A stretch of DNA of 64,000 nucleotides from Pseudomonas sp. S04. Its GTDB lineage: Bacteria; Pseudomonadota; Gammaproteobacteria; Pseudomonadales; Pseudomonadaceae. The notes under the pieces are model-generated. The model did no database searches. It was not told the origin of the DNA and saw nothing but the letters and a program-made list of their open reading frames with translations. The first letter of the stretch is position 1; each line of letters starts with the position of its first letter. Below are positions 25,118 to 34,643 of the stretch, piece by piece. The translations under genes were made by a program, and so were the position numbers. Location: the NCBI RefSeq assembly GCF_009834545.1, contig NZ_CP019427.1, positions 5,403,501 through 5,467,500 on the forward strand, read 5' to 3'.

Positions 25118-25360
25118 ATGGCCCGCAAAAAAGCTGCACTGGATTTCGAACAATCCCTCGCCGACCTGCAAACGCTGGTTGAGCGTCTGGAGAACGGCGA
25201 GTTGTCGCTGGAAGACTCGCTGACCGCCTTCGAACAAGGCATCGGCCTGACCCGCGATTGCCAGGCCGCACTGGCACAGGCCGAGCAGAAGGTCCAGGTG
25301 CTGCTGGAGCGCGATGGCGAACTGGCCGAGGCGCCTTTCGACGCGGATCAACCAGAATGA
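25118..25360 (+). CDS. xseB: Exodeoxyribonuclease VII small subunit
   Basis: XseB is the small helical subunit of the single-strand exonuclease VII, several copies of which bind each XseA chain. The 80-residue protein begins [42 protein letters not shown], which is the family signature, and has the normal length. Its TGA overlaps the ATG of ispA by 3 bp, and the ispA-dxs pair follows, as in most gamma-proteobacteria. Confidence 0.96.
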   Translation: MARKKAALDFEQSLADLQTLVERLENGELSLEDSLTAFEQGIGLTRDCQAALAQAEQKVQVLLERDGELAEAPFDADQPE

Positions 25361-26244
25361 TCGCGGCGTATTCGGCCAGCAGTCAGGCCCGGGTCAACGC
25401 CGCGTTGGAAAGCCTGTTCGTCGCGCCGAGCCCGGAGCTCGCGCGCTTGTACGAAGCCATGCGCTACAGCGTGATGAACGGTGGCAAGCGCGTGCGCCCG
25501 CTACTGGCTTACGCCGCCTGCCAGGCCTTGGGCGGCGAGGCTGAGCAAGCCAATGGCGCGGCCTGTGCGGTCGAATTGATCCACGCTTACTCGCTGGTGC
25601 ATGACGATTTGCCGGCCATGGACGACGACGACCTGCGTCGCGGCCAGCCCACCACGCACAAGAAGTTCGATGAAGCCTGCGCGATTCTCGCCGGTGACGG
25701 CCTGCAGAGCCTGGCTTTCAGCGCCCTGCTCGACCCGCGCTTGAATAACGCCGATGCCGAGATCCGCCTGCAAATGGTCAGCGCCCTGGCGTTGGCGGCA
25801 GGCCCGGCCGGCATGGTCGGCGGCCAGGCCATCGACCTCGGTTCGGTGGGCATCAAGCTCGACCAGCAAGCCCTGGAATACATGCATCGGCACAAGACCG
25901 GCGCGCTGATCGAGGCCAGCGTCAAGCTCGGCGCCCTGGCCAGTGGTCGGGCCGAGAAGAGCGAGCTCAAGGCGCTGCAGACCTATGCCCAGGCCATCGG
26001 CCTGGCGTTCCAGGTGCAGGACGACATTCTCGACGTCGAAAGCGATACCCAGACCCTGGGCAAACGCCAGGGCGCCGATATTGCCCGGGACAAACCGACC
26101 TACCCGGCCCTGCTCGGCCTCGAAGCAGCCAAGGCCTATGCCCTGGAACTGCGCGATCAGGCCCTGCACGCGCTGCGACCGTTTGACGCGTCGGCCGAGC
26201 CGCTGCGCGATCTGGCCCGCTATATCGTCGACCGCCGCAACTGA
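25357..26244 (+). CDS. ispA: Farnesyl diphosphate synthase (short-chain prenyltransferase)
   Basis: IspA condenses IPP with DMAPP and GPP to give farnesyl diphosphate for ubiquinone and undecaprenyl phosphate. The 295-residue protein has the first aspartate-rich motif in [17 protein letters not shown] and the second as [14 protein letters not shown], the [10 protein letters not shown] substrate loop near the N-terminus and length typical of the family. I chose ATG 25357, which overlaps the xseB stop codon, over an upstream start at 25258 that would run through xseB in another frame. Confidence 0.96.
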   Translation: MIAAYSASSQARVNAALESLFVAPSPELARLYEAMRYSVMNGGKRVRPLLAYAACQALGGEAEQANGAACAVELIHAYSLVHDDLPAMDDDDLRRGQPTTHKKFDEACAILAGDGLQSLAFSALLDPRLNNADAEIRLQMVSALALAAGPAGMVGGQAIDLGSVGIKLDQQALEYMHRHKTGALIEASVKLGALASGRAEKSELKALQTYAQAIGLAFQVQDDILDVESDTQTLGKRQGADIARDKPTYPALLGLEAAKAYALELRDQALHALRPFDASAEPLRDLARYIVDRRN

Positions 26245-26248
26245 TCCG

Positions 26249-26295
26249 GCGCACGCTGCCCAGCAAGTTCCGCGCTCTGCGTGGGCAGCGTGCGC
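26249..26295 (+). repeat. 14-bp perfect inverted repeat between ispA and dxs
   Basis: GCGCACGCTGCCCA (26249-26262) and TGGGCAGCGTGCGC (26282-26295) form a perfect 14-bp stem with a 19-base loop, beginning 5 bases after the ispA stop. No U-tract follows. It could reduce read-through into dxs or protect the upstream mRNA. Confidence 0.7.
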
Positions 26296-26343
26296 TGCAT
26301 CAGGTAAACTGCCGCATCTTTTATACCTATAACGATTCGCCTG

Positions 26344-28242
26344 ATGCCCACGACGTTTCATGAGATTCCCCGCAAGCGCCCGACCACGCCCCTGCTCGAC
26401 CGTGCCAACACGCCGGACGGCTTGCGCCGGTTAGGCGAAGCCGAGCTGGAAACCCTGGCCGATGAGTTGCGCCTGGAATTGCTCTACACGGTCGGTCAGA
26501 CCGGTGGGCATTTTGGTGCTGGCCTGGGCGTGATCGAGCTGACCATCGCGCTGCATTACGTGTTCGACACCCCGGACGACCGGCTGGTGTGGGATGTGGG
26601 TCATCAGGCTTATCCGCACAAAATTCTCACCGGTCGTCGTGAGCGCATGGGCACCCTGCGCCAGAAAGACGGGATCGCCGCCTTCCCGCGCCGCTCCGAA
26701 AGCGAATACGACACCTTTGGCGTCGGCCACTCCAGCACCTCGATCAGCGCAGCGCTGGGCATGGCCATTGCCGCCCGCCTGCAGAACAGTGATCGCAAGG
26801 CCATCGCGGTGATCGGCGACGGCGCCCTGACCGCTGGCATGGCCTTCGAGGCGCTGAACCATGCGCCCGAAGTCGACGCCAACATGCTGGTGATCCTCAA
26901 CGACAACGACATGTCGATCTCGCGCAATGTTGGCGGGCTGTCCAATTACCTGGCCAAGATCCTTTCCAGCCGCACTTACGCGAGCATGCGCGAGGGCAGC
27001 AAAAAGGTCCTGTCGCGCCTGCCTGGCGCCTGGGAAATCGCCCGTCGCACCGAAGAATACGCCAAGGGTATGCTGGTCCCCGGCACCCTGTTCGAAGAGC
27101 TGGGCTGGAACTACATCGGGCCGATCGACGGCCACGACCTGCCGACCCTGATCGCCACGCTGCGCAACATGCGTGACCTCAAGGGGCCGCAGTTCCTGCA
27201 TGTGGTGACCAAAAAAGGCAAAGGTTTCGCCCCGGCGGAAGTCGATCCGATCGGCTACCACGCCATCACCAAGCTCGAACCCCTGGATGCCCCGGCCGCC
27301 GCGCCGAAGAAAGCCAGCGGGCCGAAGTATTCCGGTGTGTTTGGCGAATGGCTGTGCGACATGGCCGCTGCCGACCCGCGCCTGGTGGGGATCACCCCGG
27401 CGATGAAGGAAGGCTCCGACCTGGTGGCGTTCAGCGAACGTTTCCCGCTGCGCTATTTCGACGTGGCGATCGCCGAGCAACACGCGGTGACCCTTGCCGC
27501 CGGCATGGCCTGCGAAGGCGCAAAACCGGTGGTGGCGATCTACTCGACCTTCCTGCAGCGTGGCTACGACCAACTGGTGCACGATGTGGCGGTGCAGAAC
27601 CTCGATGTGCTGTTCGCCATCGACCGCGCCGGCCTGGTGGGCGAAGACGGTCCGACCCACGCCGGCAGCTTCGACTTGTCTTTCCTGCGCTGCATCCCCG
27701 GGATGCTGGTGATGACCCCAAGCGACGAGAACGAACTGCGCAAGATGCTCACCACCGGCCACCTGTACAACGGCCCGGCGGCAGTCCGGTATCCACGCGG
27801 CAACGGCCCGAACGCGACGATCGACAAAGACCTGGAGCCGATCGAGATCGGCAAGGGCGTGGTGCGCCGCCAAGGCAGCACCGTCGCCCTGCTGGTGTTC
27901 GGCGTGCAACTGGCCGAAGCGCTGAAAGTCGCCGAGACCCTGGATGCGACCGTGGTCGACATGCGCTTCGTCAAGCCACTGGATGAAGCGCTGGTGCGTG
28001 AGATTGCCGCCAGCCACGAGCTGCTGGTGACCATCGAAGAAAACGCAATCATGGGCGGCGCCGGTGGTGCGGTCAGCGAATTCCTCGCCCGCGAGAACAT
28101 CCTCAAGTCGATGCTGCACCTGGGCTTGCCGGACAGCTACGTCGAACACGCCAAACCGGCGCAAATGCTGGCCGAGTGCGGGCTGGATGAGGCGGGAATC
28201 GAAGCGTCGCTTCGCGAGCGCTTGCAGCTGCTGAACATCTAA
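26344..28242 (+). CDS. dxs: 1-deoxy-D-xylulose-5-phosphate synthase
   Basis: Dxs makes DXP from pyruvate and glyceraldehyde-3-phosphate, the first step of the MEP isoprenoid pathway and a precursor of thiamine and pyridoxal. The 632-residue protein shows the thiamine-diphosphate site [19 protein letters not shown] with DNDMSIS following, the [16 protein letters not shown] block and, in the transketolase C-half, [25 protein letters not shown]. The length is normal. The start ATG has no strong Shine-Dalgarno, and the upstream hairpin separates it from ispA; a TATACCT sequence just before the gene may act as a promoter. Confidence 0.97.
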   Translation: MPTTFHEIPRKRPTTPLLDRANTPDGLRRLGEAELETLADELRLELLYTVGQTGGHFGAGLGVIELTIALHYVFDTPDDRLVWDVGHQAYPHKILTGRRERMGTLRQKDGIAAFPRRSESEYDTFGVGHSSTSISAALGMAIAARLQNSDRKAIAVIGDGALTAGMAFEALNHAPEVDANMLVILNDNDMSISRNVGGLSNYLAKILSSRTYASMREGSKKVLSRLPGAWEIARRTEEYAKGMLVPGTLFEELGWNYIGPIDGHDLPTLIATLRNMRDLKGPQFLHVVTKKGKGFAPAEVDPIGYHAITKLEPLDAPAAAPKKASGPKYSGVFGEWLCDMAAADPRLVGITPAMKEGSDLVAFSERFPLRYFDVAIAEQHAVTLAAGMACEGAKPVVAIYSTFLQRGYDQLVHDVAVQNLDVLFAIDRAGLVGEDGPTHAGSFDLSFLRCIPGMLVMTPSDENELRKMLTTGHLYNGPAAVRYPRGNGPNATIDKDLEPIEIGKGVVRRQGSTVALLVFGVQLAEALKVAETLDATVVDMRFVKPLDEALVREIAASHELLVTIEENAIMGGAGGAVSEFLARENILKSMLHLGLPDSYVEHAKPAQMLAECGLDEAGIEASLRERLQLLNI

Positions 28243-28260
28243 AGACACATACAAAACCCT

Positions 28261-28348
28261 GTGGGAGCGAGCTTGCTCGCGATGACGGTCTGACAGTCGA
28301 CATATTCGTTGACTGACAGACCGTCATCGCGAGCAAGCTCGCTCCCAC
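28261..28348. repeat. REPIN (paired REP elements)
   Basis: GTGGGAGCGAGCTTGCTCGC at the left and its reverse complement at the right enclose about 38-base arms that match with one mismatch. This is the REP doublet (REPIN) of fluorescent pseudomonads, mobilised by RAYT-type transposases encoded elsewhere. It fills most of the 159 bp between dxs and the btuB-like gene. Confidence 0.92.
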
Positions 28349-28401
28349 ATTGGTTTCATGCTTTTCAAAACTATACTCGCTCCAAAGCCGATGGACTGCC
28401 A

Positions 28402-30300
28402 ATGAAACTCTCCCGCCTTGCCATGACGCTGACCCTGCTGCCGGCCGGCCCACTGCTGGCCGACACCTTCGAACGCGACCAGGCACTGAAGCTGCCCGAA
28501 GTCCTGATCAGCGCCAATCGCCAGGTCGAAGCCCGCAATGACAGCAGCGCAGCCAACACGGTGTTCACCCGCGAGGATATCGACCGCCTGCAACCCTCCA
28601 GCGTCACCGACCTGCTGAGCCGGGTGCCGGGGGTGCAAGTCACCCAGGCGGGCGGGCGCGGCAGCCTGCCGGGGATTTCCATTCGTGGCACCAAGTCCGC
28701 GCAAAGCCTGGTGCTGGTAGACGGCCAGCGCATTGGCAATTCGACCTCGGGCGACAGCAACCTGCAGCACATCAACATCGAACAGGTCGAGCGCGTGGAA
28801 GTGTTGCGCGGCTCACGCTCGGTGATTTATGGCAGCGATGCGATTGGCGGGGTGATTCAGATCTTCACCCGGCGCAGCGCCGAGCCCGGCCTGCAGCCAC
28901 GCCTGCACATGGGGTTGGGCAGCAACCAGACCTGGGAGCGTAGCCTCGGCCTGTCCGGTGGCGATGCCAACACTCGCTTCAACCTCGGCGCCAGCCTGGA
29001 TGAAACTGCCGGGATCGACCGCACCCACCAGTCCTACCCCAGCGATGGCGATCACGACGCCTACCGCAACCAGGCGCTGAGCCTGAGCCTGAGCCATGGC
29101 TTCAGTGACGACCTGGAAGTCGGTTTCAACGTGCTGGATAACCGCGGCAAGAGCGAGTTCGATAGCCCGTTCGGTCGCTACGACTCAAGCACGGGGCAAA
29201 GCTACCAACAAAAGCCCTACAGCGATTTCAACGTCAGTAGCGTCAGCGGCTATTTCGATGCCCGCGTCAACCAGGCCTGGAAGACGCGCGTCGAACTGGG
29301 CCACAGCGAGAACCGCGAACAAACCCGCGACAAGCTCAGCACTGAAGACTCGGTGTTCAACACCTACCGCGACTCCGTGAGCTGGCAGAACGACCTGACC
29401 CTCAACGAGCAGAACAGCCTGATCCTGGGGGGTGACTGGTACGAAGATCGGGTCAACAGCGACTTTGACTACTACGGGGCGCGCGCCGCTTTAGGTGAAG
29501 ACAGCCGCTGGAACCGCGCCGCGTTCATTCAGCATCATTTCACTGCCGAGCACTTCTCCACCGAGCTGGGCCTGCGCCGCGACGACAATCAACAGTTCGG
29601 CAGCCAGAACAGCTGGAGCGGCACCTTCACCCTGCCGCTGAACACCGACAATGACTTACTGCTGACTTACAGCGAAGGTTTCCGGGCGCCGACCTTCAAC
29701 GACCTTTACTACCCGGACTACAACAACCCGGGCCTGAAGCCTGAAACCTCAAAGAGCTACGAACTGCAATGGCGCAGCCAACTGACTGAAAGCAGCCGAC
29801 TGGAAGCCTCGCTCTACCGCACCGACCTCGAAGACGCGATCATCTATGGCAGCCGCCCGGAAAACGTCGCCTCGGCGCGGATCAACGGCTTCGAGGCAGC
29901 CCTCAAGCAGGAGCTGTTCGGCTGGCAGAGCAACCTGGGCGTCTCGATCATCGACCCACGGGACCGCGACAGCGGCCACACCCTCGCCCGCCGTGCCCGC
30001 CGCACCTTGAACCTGGACCTGGACCGGCAGTTCGACCAGCTCGGACTGGGGGCGACCTGGCAAGCGGTGAGCAGCAGCTACGACGATGAGAAAAACCTCC
30101 AGCCCTTGGGCGGCTATGGCCTGCTGAGCCTGCGCAGCAGTTGGGCGGTGAACCACGAAGTCACCCTGCAGATGAAAATCGACAACCTGCTGGACAAGGA
30201 CTACAGCCGCGCGCTGTACCAGTACCAAGGCGAGCAGTACGGTTATCGCGAGGAAGGCCGGGCGTTGATGTTCGGGGTGACGTGGATGCCGCAGCTCTGA
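28402..30300 (+). CDS. btuB: TonB-dependent outer-membrane receptor, BtuB-like
   Basis: The 632-residue product has a signal peptide (MKLSRLAMTLTLLPAGPLLADTF), a TonB-box/plug region beginning PEVLISANRQVEA, the plug motifs VTDLLSRVPGVQV, GISIRGT, SLVLVDGQRIG and VEVLRGSRSVIYGSDAIGGVI, and a long C-terminal beta-barrel ending in a typical MFGVTWMPQL. These plug motifs are close to E. coli BtuB, so cobalamin is the most likely ligand. The start at 28402 gives a proper signal peptide. No cobalamin riboswitch is apparent; the leader holds a REPIN. A BtuF-like protein is encoded convergently 138 bp downstream. Confidence 0.9.
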   Translation: MKLSRLAMTLTLLPAGPLLADTFERDQALKLPEVLISANRQVEARNDSSAANTVFTREDIDRLQPSSVTDLLSRVPGVQVTQAGGRGSLPGISIRGTKSAQSLVLVDGQRIGNSTSGDSNLQHINIEQVERVEVLRGSRSVIYGSDAIGGVIQIFTRRSAEPGLQPRLHMGLGSNQTWERSLGLSGGDANTRFNLGASLDETAGIDRTHQSYPSDGDHDAYRNQALSLSLSHGFSDDLEVGFNVLDNRGKSEFDSPFGRYDSSTGQSYQQKPYSDFNVSSVSGYFDARVNQAWKTRVELGHSENREQTRDKLSTEDSVFNTYRDSVSWQNDLTLNEQNSLILGGDWYEDRVNSDFDYYGARAALGEDSRWNRAAFIQHHFTAEHFSTELGLRRDDNQQFGSQNSWSGTFTLPLNTDNDLLLTYSEGFRAPTFNDLYYPDYNNPGLKPETSKSYELQWRSQLTESSRLEASLYRTDLEDAIIYGSRPENVASARINGFEAALKQELFGWQSNLGVSIIDPRDRDSGHTLARRARRTLNLDLDRQFDQLGLGATWQAVSSSYDDEKNLQPLGGYGLLSLRSSWAVNHEVTLQMKIDNLLDKDYSRALYQYQGEQYGYREEGRALMFGVTWMPQL

Positions 30301-30330
30301 ACTGAGATCAGCGGTGTTGCGGCCATCTCT

Positions 30331-30422
30331 TCGCGAGCAGGCTCGCTCCCACAAAGGCCCGGCGGGTGTATGCAAAACCTGCGAACACCCAAAGCCACTG
30401 TGGGAGCGAGCCTGCTCGCGAT
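30331..30422. repeat. Pair of REP elements between btuB and btuF
   Basis: TCGCGAGCAGGCTCGCTCCC (from 30331) and, in the opposite orientation, GTGGGAGCGAGCCTGCTCGC (from 30400) lie between two convergent genes. The two face inward, the reverse of the REPIN arrangement near dxs, so they are likely two singlets. Confidence 0.85.
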
Positions 30423-30437
30423 AGCCGCACCTCGGTC

Positions 30438-31232
30438 TTACCGACCAGGCGCAATCAACCGGCACAACGCCGCCGTCGCTTCGATCATCTGCCCGCTCGG
30501 CCGCTCCAGGCCTTTGTCGGTCACCCGCAGTAATTGCCCACTACTCACCGCCGTGACCTGTCGCCAAGCTTTCCAGGCATCGAGCTGAGCCTGGCTGCTG
30601 GCGAGGATCACCTGCGGATTACGCGCCAGTACCGACTCGATGCTGACCTGCGGCGCCGGCAGGCGCAGGTCGGCGAACACATTCCGCGCACCACACACCT
30701 CTAGCGCGTCGCTGATGATCTGCCCGCCGCCCACGGTGTATAGCGGCTGGTCCCAGACCTGATAGAACACCCGCAGCGGCACCTCGCGCCGGTAGCGCTG
30801 GCGCAAGCCATCCAATTGCCGACGCAGGTCGGTCGCCAGTGCTTGCCCACGTTCGGCTCGTCCCAGTTGCCGGGCAATGTCTTCGATCTGGGTAGTCAAT
30901 TGGTTGAGGCTGTGGGGTTCGGCGACGTAGGTGGGGATGCCCAGCCGGCTCAGTTGTTCGCGCTGTGCCGGGCCGACACTACCGGGCCAGAGCAGCAACA
31001 GATCGGGCTTGAGGCTGAGCAGGCGTTCCATGTCCAACTGGCCATAACGGCCCACCGATGGCACGGACTCAAGGGCTGGCGGACGCTCGCCGGCATCGAG
31101 CACGCCGACCAGCAGGTCGGCCGAGTCCAGCTCGACAACGATTTCCGACAGGGACGGTGCCAGGCTGACTACTCGCTCCACGGCGGCCGCTGGGCCACTG
31201 AGGACCAACAGCAGCGCCAGCCAGCGCCCCAT
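30438..31232 (-). CDS. btuF: Cobalamin-binding periplasmic protein, BtuF-like
   Basis: A 264-residue protein with an N-terminal signal [21 protein letters not shown] and the two-lobed layout of class III periplasmic binding proteins. It contains VVSLAPSLSEIVVELD, GVLDAGERPPAL, VGRYGQLDMERLLSLKPDLLLLW and QIISDALEVCGARNVF, which are BtuF/FhuD-type landmarks. It is the last gene of the minus-strand run ribA-membrane protein-btuF, overlapping its upstream neighbour by 3 bp. No BtuC or BtuD gene lies nearby. A role in corrinoid uptake beside the BtuB-like receptor is inferred from the family and the location. Confidence 0.82.
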   Translation of the reverse strand: MGRWLALLLVLSGPAAAVERVVSLAPSLSEIVVELDSADLLVGVLDAGERPPALESVPSVGRYGQLDMERLLSLKPDLLLLWPGSVGPAQREQLSRLGIPTYVAEPHSLNQLTTQIEDIARQLGRAERGQALATDLRRQLDGLRQRYRREVPLRVFYQVWDQPLYTVGGGQIISDALEVCGARNVFADLRLPAPQVSIESVLARNPQVILASSQAQLDAWKAWRQVTAVSSGQLLRVTDKGLERPSGQMIEATAALCRLIAPGR

Positions 31233-31651
31233 CAGCCGAGTTGACGCGGAATACGGTAGAGGTAGAACAGCACGCCAGTGGCCAACCCCAGCAGCACCAG
31301 AGGCACCGCCTCCAGGCCGACGAACACCGCCAGCGCGCCGATCCAGGCCGGCAGGGAGGCGACCAGCATGGCGCTGCGGCGCTGAGCGGCCAGGGCGATC
31401 CAGGCCGCCGGTTCATCGGCGGTGTCCAGGGCTTTTTGGGTGGCGATCAAGCCGTGCTTGTAGGCACCGAAAAATTTCAGGCTGACGAACATCGAGGCCA
31501 TGCCGGCGATGAAGAACGGCATCGCCAGGATCGGAGCCAGGGCTTCACCCTCGCCAAACAGGCCATTGATCACCAGCAACGGCAGCAGGGCCAGCGCGAA
31601 GTATTGCCACCAATTGACGGACAGGCGCCGCCGAACCTGGCCGCGGGTCAC
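31232..31651 (-). CDS. Small inner-membrane protein of unknown function
   Basis: A 139-residue protein with GTG start at 31651, chosen because it overlaps the ribA stop (GTGA) and a longer frame upstream would lie wholly inside ribA. Four hydrophobic segments are apparent: [58 protein letters not shown] and [20 protein letters not shown], ending near RIPRQLG. I do not recognise the family. It sits between ribA and the btuF-like gene and overlaps both by a few bases, so it is translated from the same mRNA. Confidence 0.7.
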   Translation of the reverse strand: MTRGQVRRRLSVNWWQYFALALLPLLVINGLFGEGEALAPILAMPFFIAGMASMFVSLKFFGAYKHGLIATQKALDTADEPAAWIALAAQRRSAMLVASLPAWIGALAVFVGLEAVPLVLLGLATGVLFYLYRIPRQLG

Positions 31652-32265
31652 GCCCGGTCTGCCTCGCCCTGATGCTCGTTGCCCATCATGTGGTCGAGCT
31701 TGCTGGCCTTGGTCGCCAGGTAGAGTTTGTTGTGCGGATTGTGGCCGGTGTGCAACGGCACGCGCTCGGCAACCACGATGCCCATGTCGGTCAATGCCTT
31801 GACCTTGCGCGGGTTGTTGGTCATCAGGCGCAGGGATTTGACGCCCAGGTGCTCGAGCATCGGCAGGCACATGGCGTAGTCACGCTGGTCAGCGGCAAAA
31901 CCCAGGCGCTCGTTGGCTTCAACGGTATCGGCACCGCCATCTTGCAACTCATAGGCGCGGATTTTGTTCAGCAGGCCAATACCCCGGCCTTCCTGGCGCA
32001 AGTACAGCAACACGCCACGGCCTTCGCGGGCGATGGCCTGCAAGGCGGCTTCCAATTGTGAGCCGCAGTCGCAACGCTGGCTGAACAAGGCATCGCCGGT
32101 CAGGCACTCGGAGTGCAGCCGGCCGAGTACCGGGGCACCATCGGCCACATCACCCAAGCTCAACACGACGTGCTCGCGGCCAGTGGACTCATCGAGAAAG
32201 CCATGCATGGTGAATTGCGCAAAAGGCGTTGGCAGCTTGGAAGCGGCAACAAAAACGACAGGCAC
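31648..32265 (-). CDS. ribA: GTP cyclohydrolase II
   Basis: RibA opens GTP to the pyrimidine precursor of riboflavin. The 205-residue enzyme has the zinc-binding pattern [20 protein letters not shown] with three Cys residues, the [14 protein letters not shown] substrate loop and the [10 protein letters not shown] segment. The length is normal for the stand-alone enzyme. This active copy matters because the RibA half of the RibBA-type protein at 35709-36800 lacks the zinc cysteines. It leads a small operon with the membrane protein and the BtuF-like gene. Confidence 0.96.
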   Translation of the reverse strand: MPVVFVAASKLPTPFAQFTMHGFLDESTGREHVVLSLGDVADGAPVLGRLHSECLTGDALFSQRCDCGSQLEAALQAIAREGRGVLLYLRQEGRGIGLLNKIRAYELQDGGADTVEANERLGFAADQRDYAMCLPMLEHLGVKSLRLMTNNPRKVKALTDMGIVVAERVPLHTGHNPHNKLYLATKASKLDHMMGNEHQGEADRA

Positions 32266-32355
32266 CGGTGTGCTCCTGATCTATGTACTGGAGATTCGCA
32301 GAGGCGGCATTGTAACAGCAGGTTCCGAACCACGCTTAGGCTGAATTATCGGCCA

Positions 32356-32383
32356 TAACGATCAAATAGTTTGATCACTGGCC
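32356..32383 (-). terminator. Hairpin at the end of the binding-protein gene
   Basis: GATCAAA and TTTGATC form a 7-bp stem around TAG, extended by GGCCA/TGGCC further out with small bulges, at the stop codon of the 32375-33130 gene. There is no clear U-tract. It may protect or end the mRNA. Confidence 0.4.
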
Positions 32384-33130
32384 GGCGGGCATCAGGTTAC
32401 CCTCAAACGGATACGGTTGTTTCCAGCGTTCGAAAATCGGTTTCAGCCCGCCATTGCCGACCAGCAGGGTCATGCGCTGATCATACAGCTTCATCAGCGA
32501 CCTGGCCTGGGAGGTATCGGCAAAACCGAGGAACAGCGGCAGTTCGGCCAGGTGGGTATAGCGAAACTGCTGCGAATCGACGGCGCCTTTGAGTACCGCC
32601 TCGACCTCGGTCTGGGCGTCGATGTAATAGTCCGCACGACCCTGCTGGAGCATCGGCAGAATGCCGGTGCGGCGCTCGATCTGGTTATAGCGGCGCACAT
32701 TGGGCAGGTAGTTTTCGTAACGGTAGCCGCGCACCCAGGCCAGGCGGTACTTGCCCAGCGTGGCCTGGGTAGGTGCCGGACTGCTCGCCAGGCCGAGGGC
32801 ATAGATGTGGTCGGAGTCAAAATTCCAGTGCGGGTACAGCACGCCCTTGGCCTCGTCCCGGTAGGACCCGACCAGGGCATCGACTTCCTTGAGTTGCACC
32901 AGGCCGATCGAACGGGTGTAGGGCACCGTGCGGATATCCAGCTTGACCCCGGCCGGCTCGAACACCTCACGCAAGATGTCCAAGGCCAGGCCGTGCCCGT
33001 CGGCAGCGGTGTAGTCTTCCCAGTCTTCGCTCGCCAGATGGATTACCGCAGGTACAGCGGGCACTTCCACCGCACGGGCGACCGAGCAGACCATAGCCAA
33101 CAGCAGGATCCAGCAACCGCGCCGCACCAT
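32375..33130 (-). CDS. Periplasmic amino-acid-like substrate-binding protein (orphan)
   Basis: A 251-residue protein with a signal peptide (MVRRGCWILLLAMVCSVARA) and a type II periplasmic binding-protein fold: IHLASEDWEDYTAADGHGLALDILREVF near the start, then VPYTRSIGLVQLKEVDALVGSY, YYIDAQTEVEAVLKG and a C-terminal WKQPYPFEG. It resembles the polar amino-acid-binding (SBP_bac_3) proteins, but no ABC permease or ATPase gene is near, so it may act with a distant transporter, sensor or as a regulator. It lies 23 bp after pgpA on the same strand and may be read with the thiL-pgpA genes. Ligand not known. Confidence 0.8.
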   Translation of the reverse strand: MVRRGCWILLLAMVCSVARAVEVPAVPAVIHLASEDWEDYTAADGHGLALDILREVFEPAGVKLDIRTVPYTRSIGLVQLKEVDALVGSYRDEAKGVLYPHWNFDSDHIYALGLASSPAPTQATLGKYRLAWVRGYRYENYLPNVRRYNQIERRTGILPMLQQGRADYYIDAQTEVEAVLKGAVDSQQFRYTHLAELPLFLGFADTSQARSLMKLYDQRMTLLVGNGGLKPIFERWKQPYPFEGNLMPAGQ

Positions 33131-33153
33131 TCCCTAGCCCCTCGAACAGTCCC

Positions 33154-33657
33154 TCAGGTGAAATACCAGACCAGCCCCTGCATCCCCAGCCAGGCAAAGA
33201 CCCCCGCCAGCACGTCATCGAGCATGATCCCGATGCCGCCGTGCACATGCCGGTCGATCCAGCGAATCGGCCATGGCTTGAGGATGTCGAAAAAGCGGAA
33301 CATCAGGAACCCCGCCAACAACCAGTACCATCCCTCCGGCACCAGCCACAGGGTGATCCACATCCCGACCATTTCGTCCCAGACAATGCCTTCGTGGTCG
33401 TGCACGCGCAAGTCGTCGGCAACCTTGCCGCAGAGCCAGAAGCCGAACAGCATGGTGATGCCCAGCATCAGCCAGTAGCCCCAGTCGGGCAGCATCTGCC
33501 ACAGCGGGATGAAGGGTAGCGCAACTAACGAGCCCCAGGTGCCGGGTGCCTTGGGCAAGGTGCCCGAGCCAAAGCCGAAGGCCAGGAAATGCCAGGGATT
33601 GCGCCAGACCGATGGCGGCACGAACTCTGCCGGAACCTGTTTGGGATGATCTGTCAC
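33154..33657 (-). CDS. pgpA: Phosphatidylglycerophosphatase A
   Basis: PgpA removes the phosphate from phosphatidylglycerophosphate in the inner membrane to give phosphatidylglycerol. The 167-residue protein has the family core FGSGTLPKAPGTWGSLVALP, the acidic VHDHEGIVWDEMVGMWIT motif and the C-terminal KPWPIRWIDRHVHGGIGIMLDDVLAG. Three or four membrane segments are visible. The start overlaps the thiL stop by 4 bp. The order nusB-thiL-pgpA is conserved in gamma-proteobacteria. Confidence 0.95.
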   Translation of the reverse strand: MTDHPKQVPAEFVPPSVWRNPWHFLAFGFGSGTLPKAPGTWGSLVALPFIPLWQMLPDWGYWLMLGITMLFGFWLCGKVADDLRVHDHEGIVWDEMVGMWITLWLVPEGWYWLLAGFLMFRFFDILKPWPIRWIDRHVHGGIGIMLDDVLAGVFAWLGMQGLVWYFT

Positions 33658-34619
33658 GGTGTCTCCTGGAAATGTTGATAACCCCGGATGTTCGGGGTGA
33701 TGTCCTGCCCATTGGCGTCCAGCAGCGTTACGCCCTGCCCGGCCACGACCCGGCCGACCACGTGGATCGGCCAGCCCTCGGCCAACAGGGTCGGCAGATG
33801 AGCCGGCGGCAAGGTAAACGCCAGTACGTAGTCGTCACCGCCGCTGACCGCTGCCACCCGGGCCGCATTCTCGCCGAGAAACCCCAGTAGTGCCGCCGAC
33901 AGCGGCAGTTTCTGATTCTCCACCAGCAAGCCGACAGCCGACGCCTTGGCAATATGCCCGCAGTCGGCGAGCAAGCCATCGGAGATATCCAGCGCCGCGC
34001 TGGCCTTGCCGCGCAACGCCTGGCCCAACGCCAGCTGCGGCTGTGGCGACCAGTAGTGCGCCAGCAACGGTTCGGCGATAGCGGCCGGCGCCGTACGCTG
34101 GCCGAGCACCAGGGGCAAGGCCCCGGCGGCGTTGCCCAGCTCGCCGCCAACACACAGCAGGTCGCCGACCTGCGCACCGCTGCGGGTCAGGGCCTGGCCG
34201 GCCGGGACACGGCCGAACACGGTCATGGTCAGGCTCAGCGGGCCGCGCGTGGTATCACCACCCACCAGCCGCACGCCGCAGCTCTGCGCCATCTGGTTCA
34301 AACCACGGGCATAGGCATCCAGCCAATCGGCGGTTACCGTCGGCAAGGTCAGGGCAAGGGTAAAGGCTACGGGGGTGGCGCCCATGGCAGCCAGGTCACT
34401 GACGGCCACCGCCAGCGAACGCTGACCGAGCAAAAACGGGTCGCAGGGATCTGCGAAATGCACACCGGTCACCAGCGTGTCGGTGGAGATCGCCAGCTGT
34501 TCCCCTGCGGGAACAGCGAGCAAGGCGCAGTCGTCGCCGATCCCCAGCGCAACGCCATCGCCCGCCTGCGCACAGGGCGCAGCGGCGAAGTAGTTGCGGA
34601 TCAGCTCAAACTCGCCCAT
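33654..34619 (-). CDS. thiL: Thiamine-monophosphate kinase
   Basis: ThiL phosphorylates thiamine monophosphate to the active diphosphate. The 321-residue protein has the N-terminal GEFELIRNYF, the ATP-binding GIGDDCALL block, DTLVTGVHF, AVSDLAAMGATPVAFTLAL and the GGDTTRGPLSLTMTVFG motif, then ALDISDGLLADCGHIAKAS near the C-terminal half. The length is normal. It lies 24 bp downstream of nusB. Thiamine diphosphate is the cofactor of Dxs, also encoded in this window. Confidence 0.96.
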   Translation of the reverse strand: MGEFELIRNYFAAAPCAQAGDGVALGIGDDCALLAVPAGEQLAISTDTLVTGVHFADPCDPFLLGQRSLAVAVSDLAAMGATPVAFTLALTLPTVTADWLDAYARGLNQMAQSCGVRLVGGDTTRGPLSLTMTVFGRVPAGQALTRSGAQVGDLLCVGGELGNAAGALPLVLGQRTAPAAIAEPLLAHYWSPQPQLALGQALRGKASAALDISDGLLADCGHIAKASAVGLLVENQKLPLSAALLGFLGENAARVAAVSGGDDYVLAFTLPPAHLPTLLAEGWPIHVVGRVVAGQGVTLLDANGQDITPNIRGYQHFQETP

Positions 34620-34643
34620 CAGGTACCCTGTCTCAAGCGCGTA

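Noticed and set aside
26431..28254. A 607-codon frame antisense to dxs
   Set aside because: Shadow of a well-conserved gene.
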